From Sphingobium sp. TCM1 (GTDB lineage: Bacteria > Pseudomonadota > Alphaproteobacteria > Sphingomonadales > Sphingomonadaceae), in the NCBI RefSeq assembly GCF_001650725.1, contig NZ_LXVX01000039.1, positions 125,131 through 189,130 of the forward strand: DNA of 64,000 nt. The letters are read 5' to 3'. This document shows, piece by piece, positions 26,701 to 34,878 of the stretch; within the stretch, counting starts at the first letter, position 1, and the number at the start of each line of letters is the position of its first letter. The notes under the pieces are model-generated. The model saw only the letters and a list, made by a program, of their open reading frames with translations, was not told the origin of the DNA and made no database searches. The translations under genes were made by a program, and so were the position numbers.

Positions 26701-27231
26701 CTATCGCGCCGGGGCGGGACAGAAATTGAGGTCGGTCGTGAGCTTTTCCCCCGGCACCGCGCAGCCGCCCCAGGCGACCCGGTCGCCTTCGCCGATGCCC
26801 AGTTCCGCCGCGCGCCCGCCGCGCAGTTCGAGCACCGCCGCCACCGGCACGCCGGCGGACACGGGTATGCGCGAATAAGGTTCGGCTTCGGCCTTGAGCA
26901 AGGCGATGGTGCCGTCGGTGCGGACGAAGAGCATGTCGAGCGGGATCAGTGTGTCCTTCATCCAGAAGCTGGCCGTGCGCGGCGGCTCCATGGGAAAGAG
27001 CATCCCGCCGTCATCCGGCAGCTCTTTGCGGAACATCAGCCCCTTTTCCTGTTCCTGGGGCGTGCGCGCGACCTCCACGGCGAAGCGACGGGCGCCACCA
27101 GCGGTGCGGATGACGACCGGGACGAGCGCGTTCCTATTCTCCTGCGCGGATGCGGCGGTATCGGCGGCGCGCGGGGGGCTGGAACAGGCGGCAGGAAGAG
27201 CGAGGGCGAGCAAGGCGGCAAAGCGGGTCAT
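26701..27231 (-). CDS. DUF192 lipoprotein
   Basis: 176 residues starting at the ATG at 27231 (MTRFAALLALALPAACSS), giving a lipobox with cysteine near residue 16. The DUF192 domain (about 40-170) carries RTPQEQEKGLMFRKEL, FWMKDTLIPLDMLF and AAELGIGEGDRV. The family is widespread; its function is not settled. It lies 50 bp before the NDUFA12 gene in one minus-strand run. Confidence 0.9.
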   Translation of the reverse strand: MTRFAALLALALPAACSSPPRAADTAASAQENRNALVPVVIRTAGGARRFAVEVARTPQEQEKGLMFRKELPDDGGMLFPMEPPRTASFWMKDTLIPLDMLFVRTDGTIALLKAEAEPYSRIPVSAGVPVAAVLELRGGRAAELGIGEGDRVAWGGCAVPGEKLTTDLNFCPAPAR

Positions 27232-27306
27232 CGCGCCGGCCTTAAACCATAACCGGCTCGGCCGGAACAGCGGACGGCGCGCAGGATCAAGAGCGGCCGG
27301 GCGCAC

Positions 27307-28038
27307 CTATACCGCGATCAGCGCATAGGGGCGGCCGAACTGTTCCGACACCACAAACTGCGCGCAATTATAGACCGGGACGCCGCGCCGCGTCTTGCCC
27401 TCGAAAGCGCCGCGATGGGCATGGCCATGGACAGCGAAGCGTACATTGTCGAACCGGTCGATCGCGTCGGCCAGGCGCGAGGAGCCGAGGAAGGGGAAGA
27501 TTTCGGGCGGCTCGCCCATCACGGTGTCCGCAATCGGGGCATAATGGAGCACCGCCACCACCCGGTCGGTGCGCAGGCTGCGCAGCGCATTTTCCAGTTT
27601 GCGCGCTTCGTTGATCGATTCCTCGACGAACCCCTTGATCGCCCTTTCACCGAAGGCACCCAGTTCGCCCCGGCCAAAGCCGCCGACAAAGCCCTTCACC
27701 CCGGCAAAGCCGACACCCCGTATCTCCACCGCCTGCTCGTCCAGCAGGGTGACGCCCGCGCCATGAAGGATGCGCGCCACTTCCTCCGGCTGGCCGCATT
27801 CATGATCATGATTCCCCAGCACCGCGACCGTGGGGATAGTGCAGGCGTGCAGATCTTCGGCCAGTATCTCCGCCTCCCGCGTCTTGCCGAAATTGGTAAG
27901 ATCGCCGCACAAGGCCAGCACGTCGGCCTTTTCCGAAATCTCGGCGAACATGTCCCGATATTTATGCTCCGACGTGTCGGTCACATGCAGGTCGCCGATC
28001 GCGGCTATGGTCAGGCCGCCCTCACTTGTTGCGGTCAT
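27307..28038 (-). CDS. Calcineurin-like metallophosphoesterase
   Basis: 243 residues when started at 28038, where GGAGGA lies about 6 nt upstream; this start is inside the end of the preceding gene (17-bp overlap). The dimetal motifs are complete: GDLHVTD, CGDLTNFG, LGNHDHE, LHYAPI and HGHAHRG. It is cytoplasmic. Substrate unknown: phosphodiesters of nucleotides or nucleic acids are plausible. The overlap with a nucleotidyltransferase-fold gene suggests opposing or sequential reactions. Confidence 0.9.
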   Translation of the reverse strand: MTATSEGGLTIAAIGDLHVTDTSEHKYRDMFAEISEKADVLALCGDLTNFGKTREAEILAEDLHACTIPTVAVLGNHDHECGQPEEVARILHGAGVTLLDEQAVEIRGVGFAGVKGFVGGFGRGELGAFGERAIKGFVEESINEARKLENALRSLRTDRVVAVLHYAPIADTVMGEPPEIFPFLGSSRLADAIDRFDNVRFAVHGHAHRGAFEGKTRRGVPVYNCAQFVVSEQFGRPYALIAV

Positions 28039-28795
28039 GGCTTTCCTCCAGTCCTTTCCCGACGACATCGGCGAAGCCCCATTCGGTGATGTCGACCAGA
28101 TAGTCGCGCGGGGACAGGAGCCGTCCCCGGCAGACGCGGATGTTGGGCACGGGCAGTTCCGCCCGTGTCTGCAACCGGCCCAGCAATTCCTCGAACAGCC
28201 AGAGCGGAATGCAGTGGCGCTCGGTCGGATAGATGAAGCGGAAATTGAGCAGGTGGATCAGCAGCAATTCCCAATGCAGTTCCATCGCGTCGAGTAGTCG
28301 CTGCCAGTCGATCGCCTCATGCTGCTTCAGGATCATGTGGGCGACGTCCGCTCCGTCATAGCGGTAGCGATCCTGGATGAAGAGCTTGGAGAGGATGAAT
28401 TCGGTCGGCGGCGTGATGCGGACGCGGGTGCCGTAAACCTCGGCATAGGAAATGTCGCGAAACCACTCCTCCGTCACCGGCAGGCTCGCCGAGGAGATAT
28501 TGTAGATGACGTCGAAGAAATTGCCGTCCTTCCAGACCTTGCCGATCCAGCGTTCGTCCTCGAACTCCACTTCATGGCCCAGATGCTTGAAATGGGCGAG
28601 GATGCGCGGCGCGTCCCCCGCTTTGCAGAAGACGTCCAGATCCTTGGTCGGCCGCACGATCCCGGTGTGGCATCCCAGCGCATAGGTGCCCGACAGCATG
28701 AAGGGTATGCCCGACGCGACCAGCTCCGCCAGGCTTTCGGTGTAGAATTGCCTTGCTTCGGGCGGGGGATCGAAGGCGGCGGGATCACAGGTCAT
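28022..28795 (-). CDS. Nucleotidyltransferase-fold protein, function unknown
   Basis: 257 residues. The N-terminal half has the minimal nucleotidyltransferase pattern: LSGTYALG (G36-T37), an Arg-rich turn, KDLDVF with the two metal-binding aspartates (D52, D54) and a third acidic residue in GNFFDVIYN (D95). The C-terminal half is helical and aromatic (HWELLLIHLLNFRFIY). It would transfer a nucleotide to an unknown protein, RNA or small molecule. It overlaps the metallophosphoesterase gene by 17 bp. No antitoxin-sized partner is seen. Confidence 0.75.
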   Translation of the reverse strand: MTCDPAAFDPPPEARQFYTESLAELVASGIPFMLSGTYALGCHTGIVRPTKDLDVFCKAGDAPRILAHFKHLGHEVEFEDERWIGKVWKDGNFFDVIYNISSASLPVTEEWFRDISYAEVYGTRVRITPPTEFILSKLFIQDRYRYDGADVAHMILKQHEAIDWQRLLDAMELHWELLLIHLLNFRFIYPTERHCIPLWLFEELLGRLQTRAELPVPNIRVCRGRLLSPRDYLVDITEWGFADVVGKGLEESHDRNK

Positions 28796-29024
28796 GGGCT
28801 GGCTTCCTCAGGGGGAAGAAGGGGAACGGGCGGCCGCCGCTTCCGTTCCGGATGCTTCCCGGCCCTTCCGCCCTCGCCTCCCGACCGCGCACATGGACAG
28901 TGGGCGGAGGATGGAAGAGCCGCGACGCAATGATCTGCCCCACCGCCGCGGGAATGATGGTTTGATTTCGGAACCTTGGGTTCTAGGGTGCGCCATCGCC
29001 GCTGATCGAGGACCGACGCCAACC

Positions 29025-31073
29025 ATGACCCGCCATCTTCCCTGGCTCCTGACAGCCATCATCGGCGCAATCGCGCTCTGGGTCGTCGCGGTGTCGCGCG
29101 GCGAGGCCGTCAATGCGCTCTGGATCGTGGTGGCGGCGGTCAGCTGCTTCCTGGTCGCCTATCGCTATTATGCGCTGTTCATCGCGCGCCATGTGATGCG
29201 GCTCGATCCGTCGCGGCCCACACCCGCGATCCGCCGCGCCGACGGCCTCGACTATGTTGCGACCGACCGCACCGTGCTGTTCGGCCATCATTTCGCGGCG
29301 ATCGCCGGCGCGGGGCCGCTTGTCGGCCCGGTGCTGGCGGCCCAGATGGGCTATCTGCCCGGCACGCTGTGGATCATCGTCGGCGTCGTGCTGGCGGGCG
29401 CGGTGCAGGACTTCATGGTCCTCTTCATCTCCATGCGTCGCGACGGCAAGTCGCTGGGCGAACTGATCCGCATGGAAATGGGGCAGCTTGCAGGCACCAT
29501 CGCCCTGTTCGGCGCCTTCATGATCATGGTCATCATCCTCGCCGTGCTGGCGCTGATCGTGGTCAAGGCGCTTGCCGAAAGCCCATGGGGCATGTTCACG
29601 GTCGCCGCCACCGTGCCGCTCGCCATGCTGATGGGCGCCTATACCCGCTGGATCAGGCCCGGCCGCATCGGCGAAGTGTCGATCCTGGGCCTGATCGGCC
29701 TGCTCGCCGCCATCGTCTATGGCCAGGCTATTGCCGCCTCGCCCGTCTGGGGTCCGGCTTTCACCTTCACGCCCGTCCAACTCTGCTGGATATTGATCGG
29801 CTATGGCGCGGTCGCCTCCGTCCTGCCGGTCTGGCTGCTTCTGGCGCCGCGCGACTATCTGTCGACCTTCCTCAAGATCGGCGCGATCGCGGCGCTGGCC
29901 GTCGGCATCGTCATCATGGCCCCGCCTCTGAAGATGCCGGCGCTGACCCAGTTCGTCGGCGGCGACGGCCCGGTCTGGGCCGGCGGCCTCTTCCCCTTCC
30001 TGTTCATCACCATCGCCTGTGGCGCGGTGTCGGGCTTCCACGCTCTGATTTCCAGCGGCACCACGCCCAAGCTGATCGCCAGCGAGACCCATGCGCCGAT
30101 GATCGGCTATGGCGCGATGCTGATGGAGGCGTTCGTGGCGATCATGGCCCTGGTGGGCGCGTCGATCCTGGACCCCGGCATCTATTTCACGATGAACAGC
30201 CCCGCCGCGCTGATCGGGACGGACGCCGCCAGCGCGTCCGCCGCCGTCACCGCAATGGGCTTCCCGATCACGCCTAACCTCATCGCCCAGACGGCGAAGG
30301 ATGTGGGCGAACAGAGTATCATCAGCCGTGCGGGCGGCGCGCCGACGCTGGCGGTGGCGATGGCGGAGATATTCTCCCATGTCGTCGGCGGCCCGGCCAT
30401 GAAGGCCTTCTGGTATCATTTCGCGATATTGTTCGAGGCCTTGTTCATCCTGACCGCCGTGGACGCCGGCACCCGCGCCGGGCGCTTCATGCTCCAGGAC
30501 CTGATCGCGCTCGCCGTCCCCGCGTTCAAGGACACGAAAAGCCACGTCCCCGGCATCATCGCCACGGGCCTGTGCGTTTCGGCCTGGGGCTTCTTCCTCA
30601 ACCAGGGCGTCACCGATCCGCTGGGCGGGGTGAACACGCTCTGGCCGGTGTTCGGCATTTCCAACCAGATGCTCGCCGCCATCGCGCTGATGCTGGGGAC
30701 CGCCGTGCTCTTCCGCATGAAACGGGACAAGTTCGCCTGGGTCACCATGTTGCCGACCGCCTGGCTGCTGATCTGCACCCTGTCCGCGGGCTGGCTCAAG
30801 CTCTTCTCGGCCGATCCCAAGGTCGGATTCCTGGCCCATGCCGCCAAGTTCAGCGCTGCGGCTCAGTCCGGCGAACTGCTCAGCCCGGCAAAGTCGATGG
30901 CGGAGATGGAGCGCATCATCTTCAACGACAGGGTCGATGCGGCGCTGGTCGCGCTATTCCTGGCGGTGGTGCTCTCGATCCTCCTCTTCACGATCCGGAC
31001 CTGCCTGGCCGCGCGCCGGATCGCTGCTCCCACCGCGCGCGAAATCCCGGCGCAACTGGTGCCGGCGGAATGA
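29025..31073 (+). CDS. cstA: Carbon starvation protein CstA family transporter
   Basis: 682-residue polytopic membrane protein. CstA-type proteins import pyruvate or peptides in starvation. The family block GHHFAAIAGAGPLVGPVLAAQMGY appears near residues 86-110, and SGFHALISSGTTPK and GISNQMLAAIALMLG further on. Start at 29025 gives a normal N-terminus (MTRHLPWLLTA); the open frame upstream is not signal-like. The stop overlaps the start of the small YbdD-type gene, the usual partner of cstA. Confidence 0.94.
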   Translation: MTRHLPWLLTAIIGAIALWVVAVSRGEAVNALWIVVAAVSCFLVAYRYYALFIARHVMRLDPSRPTPAIRRADGLDYVATDRTVLFGHHFAAIAGAGPLVGPVLAAQMGYLPGTLWIIVGVVLAGAVQDFMVLFISMRRDGKSLGELIRMEMGQLAGTIALFGAFMIMVIILAVLALIVVKALAESPWGMFTVAATVPLAMLMGAYTRWIRPGRIGEVSILGLIGLLAAIVYGQAIAASPVWGPAFTFTPVQLCWILIGYGAVASVLPVWLLLAPRDYLSTFLKIGAIAALAVGIVIMAPPLKMPALTQFVGGDGPVWAGGLFPFLFITIACGAVSGFHALISSGTTPKLIASETHAPMIGYGAMLMEAFVAIMALVGASILDPGIYFTMNSPAALIGTDAASASAAVTAMGFPITPNLIAQTAKDVGEQSIISRAGGAPTLAVAMAEIFSHVVGGPAMKAFWYHFAILFEALFILTAVDAGTRAGRFMLQDLIALAVPAFKDTKSHVPGIIATGLCVSAWGFFLNQGVTDPLGGVNTLWPVFGISNQMLAAIALMLGTAVLFRMKRDKFAWVTMLPTAWLLICTLSAGWLKLFSADPKVGFLAHAAKFSAAAQSGELLSPAKSMAEMERIIFNDRVDAALVALFLAVVLSILLFTIRTCLAARRIAAPTAREIPAQLVPAE

Positions 31074-31267
31074 CGCGCCTGCTCCACAGATTTTTCCGGA
31101 CATGGACGCACACCGCGCGGCTGATGGTCGGGCTGCCCGACTATGACGCCTATCGGCGCCACATGGCCGATCTACATCCCGAACAACCCGTCATGGACCG
31201 CACCCAATTTTTTCGGGACCGGCAGGAAGCACGTTATGGCGGCAAAAATGGCGGGCGATGCTGTTAG
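31070..31267 (+). CDS. YbdD/YjiX family small protein
   Basis: 65 residues with the family pattern MVGLPDYDAYRRHM and a C-terminal FFRDRQEARYGG...RCC. Genes of this family follow cstA/btsT transporters and are needed for or modulate their activity in enterobacteria (family knowledge). The ATG overlaps the cstA stop (ATGA). The product was too short for many gene finders but is well supported. Confidence 0.92.
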   Translation: MTRLLHRFFRTWTHTARLMVGLPDYDAYRRHMADLHPEQPVMDRTQFFRDRQEARYGGKNGGRCC

Positions 31268-31453
31268 AAAGCATTGTTAATCAATAGGATAATGACATTT
31301 TCTGGCAAGGCGCGCCGCAATGTTTCGCAATATTACAAATGTAAAATCCCATCTTGCGACAGGAAATTTCACAAATACGTCATCCGAGCTATTGATCCTG
31401 CCAGTCGCTTTGCTAACGCCCCTCCGTCCTTTGTGCCCGACAGCGTAAGGGAT

Positions 31454-31487
31454 ATGTCCCCTGCCCATCCCTTGCGGCAGGGGACAT
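31454..31487. terminator. Terminator between cstA-ybdD and the XdhC gene
   Basis: A perfect 12-bp stem, ATGTCCCCTGCC (31454-31465) with GGCAGGGGACAT (31476-31487), 10-nt loop, sits between convergent genes. T runs are poor on both sides, so it may be a bidirectional but leaky terminator. The 185 bp before it (31268-31453) are distinctly AT-rich and hold no recognisable gene. Confidence 0.7.
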
Positions 31488-31496
31488 TCTTGCATT

Positions 31497-32438
31497 TCAG
31501 CGCTTCACGTTGAACCCGGCGACCATGCCCGCGGTGATCGACAGCGCAATCTCCGCCGCACCGACCGCGCCGATATCCAGCCCCGCCGGCCCGTCAATCC
31601 GTGCCAGATCCTCCGCTGAAAACCCCATGGCGCCCAGCCGCTCCAGCCTCGCGGCATGGCTGCGTCGGGACCCGAGCGCCGCGACATAGCCTGTCGGCGC
31701 GCGCAGCGCCGCGACAAGCGCCGGATCATCGATCTTGATGTCATGACTCAGCGTGACGATGGCGGTCGATTCGCCGGGCAGGCGCGCGGCGACCGCCTCG
31801 TCGGGCCAGCGGTCGTCCAGTTCGACGCCAGGAAACCGCTCCTCCGTCAGGAAGCGGCCGCGCGGATCGATCACCACCGGCGTCACGCCGATCGCCTGCG
31901 CCAGCGGCACCAGCGACTGCGCGATCTGCACCGCGCCCACGATCAGCAGACGACGCGGCGGATCGTAGCGGTTGACGAACCGGCCCTCCTCCATTCCCTC
32001 GCGGGTCACGCCGCTTTCGAGATCGGTGGCGAGCGCCAACGCCCGCCCCCGCGCGTTTTCGGTCCTGATGCGGTCGAACAGATCGGCAGCGAAGCCGCCT
32101 TCCCCGACTGGCTGGATCAGCACCGCAATCTCGCCGCCGCACGGCAACCCGACCTCCCAGGCATCGCCGTCAGCCACGCCGTAAATCTGCATATGGGCCG
32201 GCCGGCCGGCGATCACTTCGGCCGCACGCTGCAATACGTCCGTTTCGACGCAACCGCCTGAAATACTGCCTTCCAGCCGGCCATCCTGATGGACCAGCAT
32301 ATGGCTGCCCCTGGGACGCGGCGCCGATCCCCAGGTGGAAATGACGGTCGCCAGCGCCATCGGCGCGCCGCGCCATTCGATCGCCTTGCGAATCACCGCG
32401 CCATTGTCGGTCAATGCGAACACTCCTGCACCGGTCAT
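31497..32438 (-). CDS. XdhC/CoxI family molybdenum-enzyme maturation protein
   Basis: 313 residues. The XdhC_CoxI N-terminal domain has TWGSAPRPRGSHMLV, SGGCVETDV and the second cysteine motif PCGGEI. The C-terminal Rossmann-like domain has RRLLIVGAVQIAQ and YVAALGSRRSHAARL. Family members bind the molybdenum cofactor and protect or sulfurate it before insertion into xanthine-dehydrogenase-type enzymes. An iorA-type 2Fe-2S subunit that such enzymes use is encoded at 63.2 kb, but not linked. Confidence 0.9.
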   Translation of the reverse strand: MTGAGVFALTDNGAVIRKAIEWRGAPMALATVISTWGSAPRPRGSHMLVHQDGRLEGSISGGCVETDVLQRAAEVIAGRPAHMQIYGVADGDAWEVGLPCGGEIAVLIQPVGEGGFAADLFDRIRTENARGRALALATDLESGVTREGMEEGRFVNRYDPPRRLLIVGAVQIAQSLVPLAQAIGVTPVVIDPRGRFLTEERFPGVELDDRWPDEAVAARLPGESTAIVTLSHDIKIDDPALVAALRAPTGYVAALGSRRSHAARLERLGAMGFSAEDLARIDGPAGLDIGAVGAAEIALSITAGMVAGFNVKR

Positions 32439-32488
32439 CCTGTTACAGCGGTCAACGCCCGCTTGACGGCAATGAAGCCGCGGCGCGT

Positions 32489-33157
32489 TCAGTGCAAGCG
32501 TCGCCCGGTCCAGACCACGCGCCCGACAATATCGACCAGGGCCGGGTCGATATCGGCCCAGTCGGGATAATGCGGATTGTCGCTGACGACGCTGAAGCGC
32601 CCCCGCAGCGGCCCGATAGCGATGCGCTTGACCATCAACACGCCGTCGAGACGCAGCACATAGACGCCGTCGCGCAGCCGTTCCGCGGCGTCATCATGAT
32701 CGACCATGATGTCATCGCCGTCGCTCAGCGTGGGCGCCATCGATTCGCCATCGACCCGGATGATCGACACATGCTGCGGCCGCACGCCAAGATGGCGAAG
32801 CCAGCGCGCATCGAACGCCATCACGCCCGCAGCCCGTTCATCCTCGTCCAATGTGCCCACGCCCGCCGATGCCCCCAGCGCCAGCCGGGGCACGGCGACC
32901 ACGGAGGGAAGCGCGCGCACGCGCGGTGGCGGCGGCGCCTCCACCGCTGCGGCGCCCAGCATCGCTTCGGCCACGCCGAAATAGCGCGCCAGCACCCGCC
33001 GATCATTCTCGTCCAGCTTGCGCGGTGTGCCGCGCTTGATGAACTGCTGGATATAGGCCGGGTTGCGGCCGATCAGCCGCGAGAGATCGGCATAATTTTC
33101 CCCCCGTTCGGCGATCAGCCGATCAAGCGCGATCCGGGCGTCCTGCGAGTCATCCAT
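32489..33157 (-). CDS. LexA/CI-like S24 autoproteolytic repressor
   Basis: 222 residues from the ATG at 33157. An in-frame TTG at 33193 is less likely because it lies inside an operator-like palindrome. The N-terminal helix-turn-helix is NYADLSRLIGRNPAYIQQFIKRG. A hinge with an Ala-Gly pair (A98-G99, LGASAGVG) could be the self-cleavage site. The S24 domain has the serine in DGESMAPTL (S139) and lysine in GVLMVKRIA (K177). Such proteins repress until RecA filaments or another signal trigger cleavage. It is divergent from two small coupled genes. No phage genes lie nearby. Confidence 0.88.
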   Translation of the reverse strand: MDDSQDARIALDRLIAERGENYADLSRLIGRNPAYIQQFIKRGTPRKLDENDRRVLARYFGVAEAMLGAAAVEAPPPPRVRALPSVVAVPRLALGASAGVGTLDEDERAAGVMAFDARWLRHLGVRPQHVSIIRVDGESMAPTLSDGDDIMVDHDDAAERLRDGVYVLRLDGVLMVKRIAIGPLRGRFSVVSDNPHYPDWADIDPALVDIVGRVVWTGRRLH

Positions 33158-33181
33158 ATCCGATCCATTATCGATAAGATT

Positions 33182-33249
33182 TTTCCTAGACAAGTAGGAA
33201 ATTGAGCATGAGATAGGAATATACCTATCGACTCATATCCGTCGAGTCG
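33182..33249. promoter_or_regulatory. Palindromic operator cluster of the S24 repressor region
   Basis: Three palindromes fill the 116-bp divergent gap: TTTCCTA-gacaag-TAGGAAA (33182-33201), GATAGG-aatata-CCTATC (33212-33229) and CGACTC-N9-GAGTCG (33229-33249). The first two share TAGG/CCTA and have centres 29 bp apart, close to three helical turns. The first lies just before the repressor ATG, the others in the probable promoter of the divergent genes. This fits autoregulation by the S24 protein. Confidence 0.6.
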
Positions 33250-33273
33250 CATCGAACAGGGAGACCAGAGCGA

Positions 33274-33462
33274 ATGCTTCTGCTGATGACGATCGAGAAA
33301 TTCCTGCACCGGCACGACATGCCACCCACCCGATTCGGCCGCGAATGCGCGCGCGATCCGCGGCTTGTCTTCGACCTGCGCAACGGCCGCGAACCTGGCA
33401 CACGGGTACAGAGGAGGATAGAACATTTCATGAACACTTATCGCAGGAGCATCGGCCAATGA
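33274..33462 (+). CDS. Small basic protein, possible DNA-binding
   Basis: 62 residues (MLLLMTIEKFLHRHDMPPTR at the start), rich in Arg and His. The order EKFLHRHDMPPTRFGRECARDPRL, predicted helix-turn-helix-like, resembles small Cro-type regulators; I recall similar short proteins in sphingomonads. GGGAGA lies about 10 nt upstream of the ATG. Its stop overlaps the next start (ATGA). It is transcribed away from the S24 repressor across the operator cluster, so it is a prime candidate for control by it. Confidence 0.7.
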   Translation: MLLLMTIEKFLHRHDMPPTRFGRECARDPRLVFDLRNGREPGTRVQRRIEHFMNTYRRSIGQ

Positions 33463-33830
33463 CAAGCGTCGATCCGCTTTTCGCCCGCGCCAACCTTGTC
33501 CGTTCTCAAGCAATAGGAAATCGCACGGCCGATCCCCTGCCCCGCCTCCTGGCGCAGCTGCTGGCGCGGGCAGGCGCGCCGGCCGTCATCGAACGCGCCA
33601 CCAGCCGGCCCTGGGCCAGCGCCTTGTTCGAGGGGCGCCGCCATGTCGTCAGGCTGACGTTGGGCGGGGACGATGCGGCCGCACGCGGCGCCCTGTTCGC
33701 CCAGGGATTGGCGGAAGCCGAGTGGACACTGCCCCATCATTTCGTCGCCGACATCGTCATCGACGATCAGGGGGAGCATGTGGACGGCGTCTGGATCGAG
33801 ATGTCGGCACTGACGATTCGCGACTGGTAG
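33459..33830 (+). CDS. Conserved-looking protein of unknown function, coupled to the small basic protein
   Basis: 123 residues with no signal peptide or membrane segment. The central part (ALFEGRRHVVRLTLGGDD, HHFVADIVIDDQGEHVDG) suggests an alpha/beta fold with paired strands. Start at 33459 makes a four-base overlap with the upstream gene. It ends seven bases before the end of a convergent gene. I do not recognise a family. Confidence 0.7.
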   Translation: MTSVDPLFARANLVRSQAIGNRTADPLPRLLAQLLARAGAPAVIERATSRPWASALFEGRRHVVRLTLGGDDAAARGALFAQGLAEAEWTLPHHFVADIVIDDQGEHVDGVWIEMSALTIRDW

Positions 33831-33837
33831 ATGCGCG

Positions 33838-34872
33838 TCAGCGCTGGCGGGCCACCGCCATGCTGCGCAGCGCGCCGAGTGCCGCGCGAAGCGCCTCGTC
33901 CGCGTCGGGTGCGACCGAATCGCGCACCGGCACGGGCGGGACGACGGGCATGTCGGCAAGCACCTGGGCCGCGCCGGTTGGCAGGCCGCGACGACGCAGG
34001 GCCAGGCCGCGCTCCAGCCGCTCGGTAAGCTGGGCTATGGACAGCCCATGAGTCGGCAGGGGCAGAGGTGCGAGCGATGCCGTCGCCGCCATTTGGACCG
34101 GCGCTGCCATCATGTCCCGGTCGATCGCTTCTGCATCGCCGGACATCGCATCGGCCCATTGCTCATCGGATGCAGGGATGACCGACGCAGTTTCATCATC
34201 CCCGACCGGCTCTGGTGCTTCCTTCGCCGTTTCCACGAGCGAGGCGGCCGGGCGCAGGAAGGCGGGCTGGGGCATGGCATCCTCCGCCAGCGGCTCAGGC
34301 GCGCGCGGCATGGTGAAGCCGGGGACGGATCTTACCGATTCGGGTTCGGATTCAGGATGAGCGACCAGGGGACGCCGCCCCGCGCCCTGTCGCGCGAAAA
34401 TTTCGACCCCTTCGAAATCCCGGCTCGCGAAGATGGGCGGGCGCGACGGCGCATCCGGGTGCGCGTCGGCCCGACGCAGCGAGGGCGCATCGGACCGGGC
34501 TTCCGGCATGGCGCGGCCTCGCGCAAGAGCGGTCAGCTTTGAAAAGGCGAAACCCATTTTGCTTGCTCCCTGGATGCGCGACCCGCGCTCCTCATCGTCC
34601 AATCCGCCATCCGCTTCTTGCGGATCGCGCCGAGTAATACCCACTATTCCTGCCGCCAGCAGCGCGGCGAAGCCGGCCATCGACAACCGGGCCGTCAGTC
34701 CCAGCGGCGGCGCGGCGGCGGCCAGAACCTCGCTCAGGCCACTCGACGCCACGACCGTTTCGAGCAACCCGACCGGCGTCGCCAGCAGGGCGATCGCGGC
34801 GCCTGCGGCGGCCAGCACCACCCTTGTCGCTCCGCGTCCGATTCCCGGGCCAGTCAACGCATCGACCTTCAT
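33838..34872 (-). CDS. Unknown membrane protein in the glycosyltransferase transcript
   Basis: 344 residues. Two likely membrane helices (about 17-40 and 58-78) are followed by a long cytoplasmic region rich in Pro, Ala, Arg and acidic residues, probably disordered. A short helical segment comes near the end (LSIAQLTERLERGLALRRRG). It starts six bases after the glycosyltransferase stop, so the two are co-transcribed. No enzymatic motif; a scaffold or regulator for surface glycan export is a guess from context. Confidence 0.7.
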   Translation of the reverse strand: MKVDALTGPGIGRGATRVVLAAAGAAIALLATPVGLLETVVASSGLSEVLAAAAPPLGLTARLSMAGFAALLAAGIVGITRRDPQEADGGLDDEERGSRIQGASKMGFAFSKLTALARGRAMPEARSDAPSLRRADAHPDAPSRPPIFASRDFEGVEIFARQGAGRRPLVAHPESEPESVRSVPGFTMPRAPEPLAEDAMPQPAFLRPAASLVETAKEAPEPVGDDETASVIPASDEQWADAMSGDAEAIDRDMMAAPVQMAATASLAPLPLPTHGLSIAQLTERLERGLALRRRGLPTGAAQVLADMPVVPPVPVRDSVAPDADEALRAALGALRSMAVARQR

Positions 34873-34878
34873 TCCTGT

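Noticed and set aside
32489-33830. Prophage remnant suggested by the CI-like repressor
   Set aside because: No integrase, structural, lysis or attachment-site sequence; neighbours are ordinary chromosomal genes.
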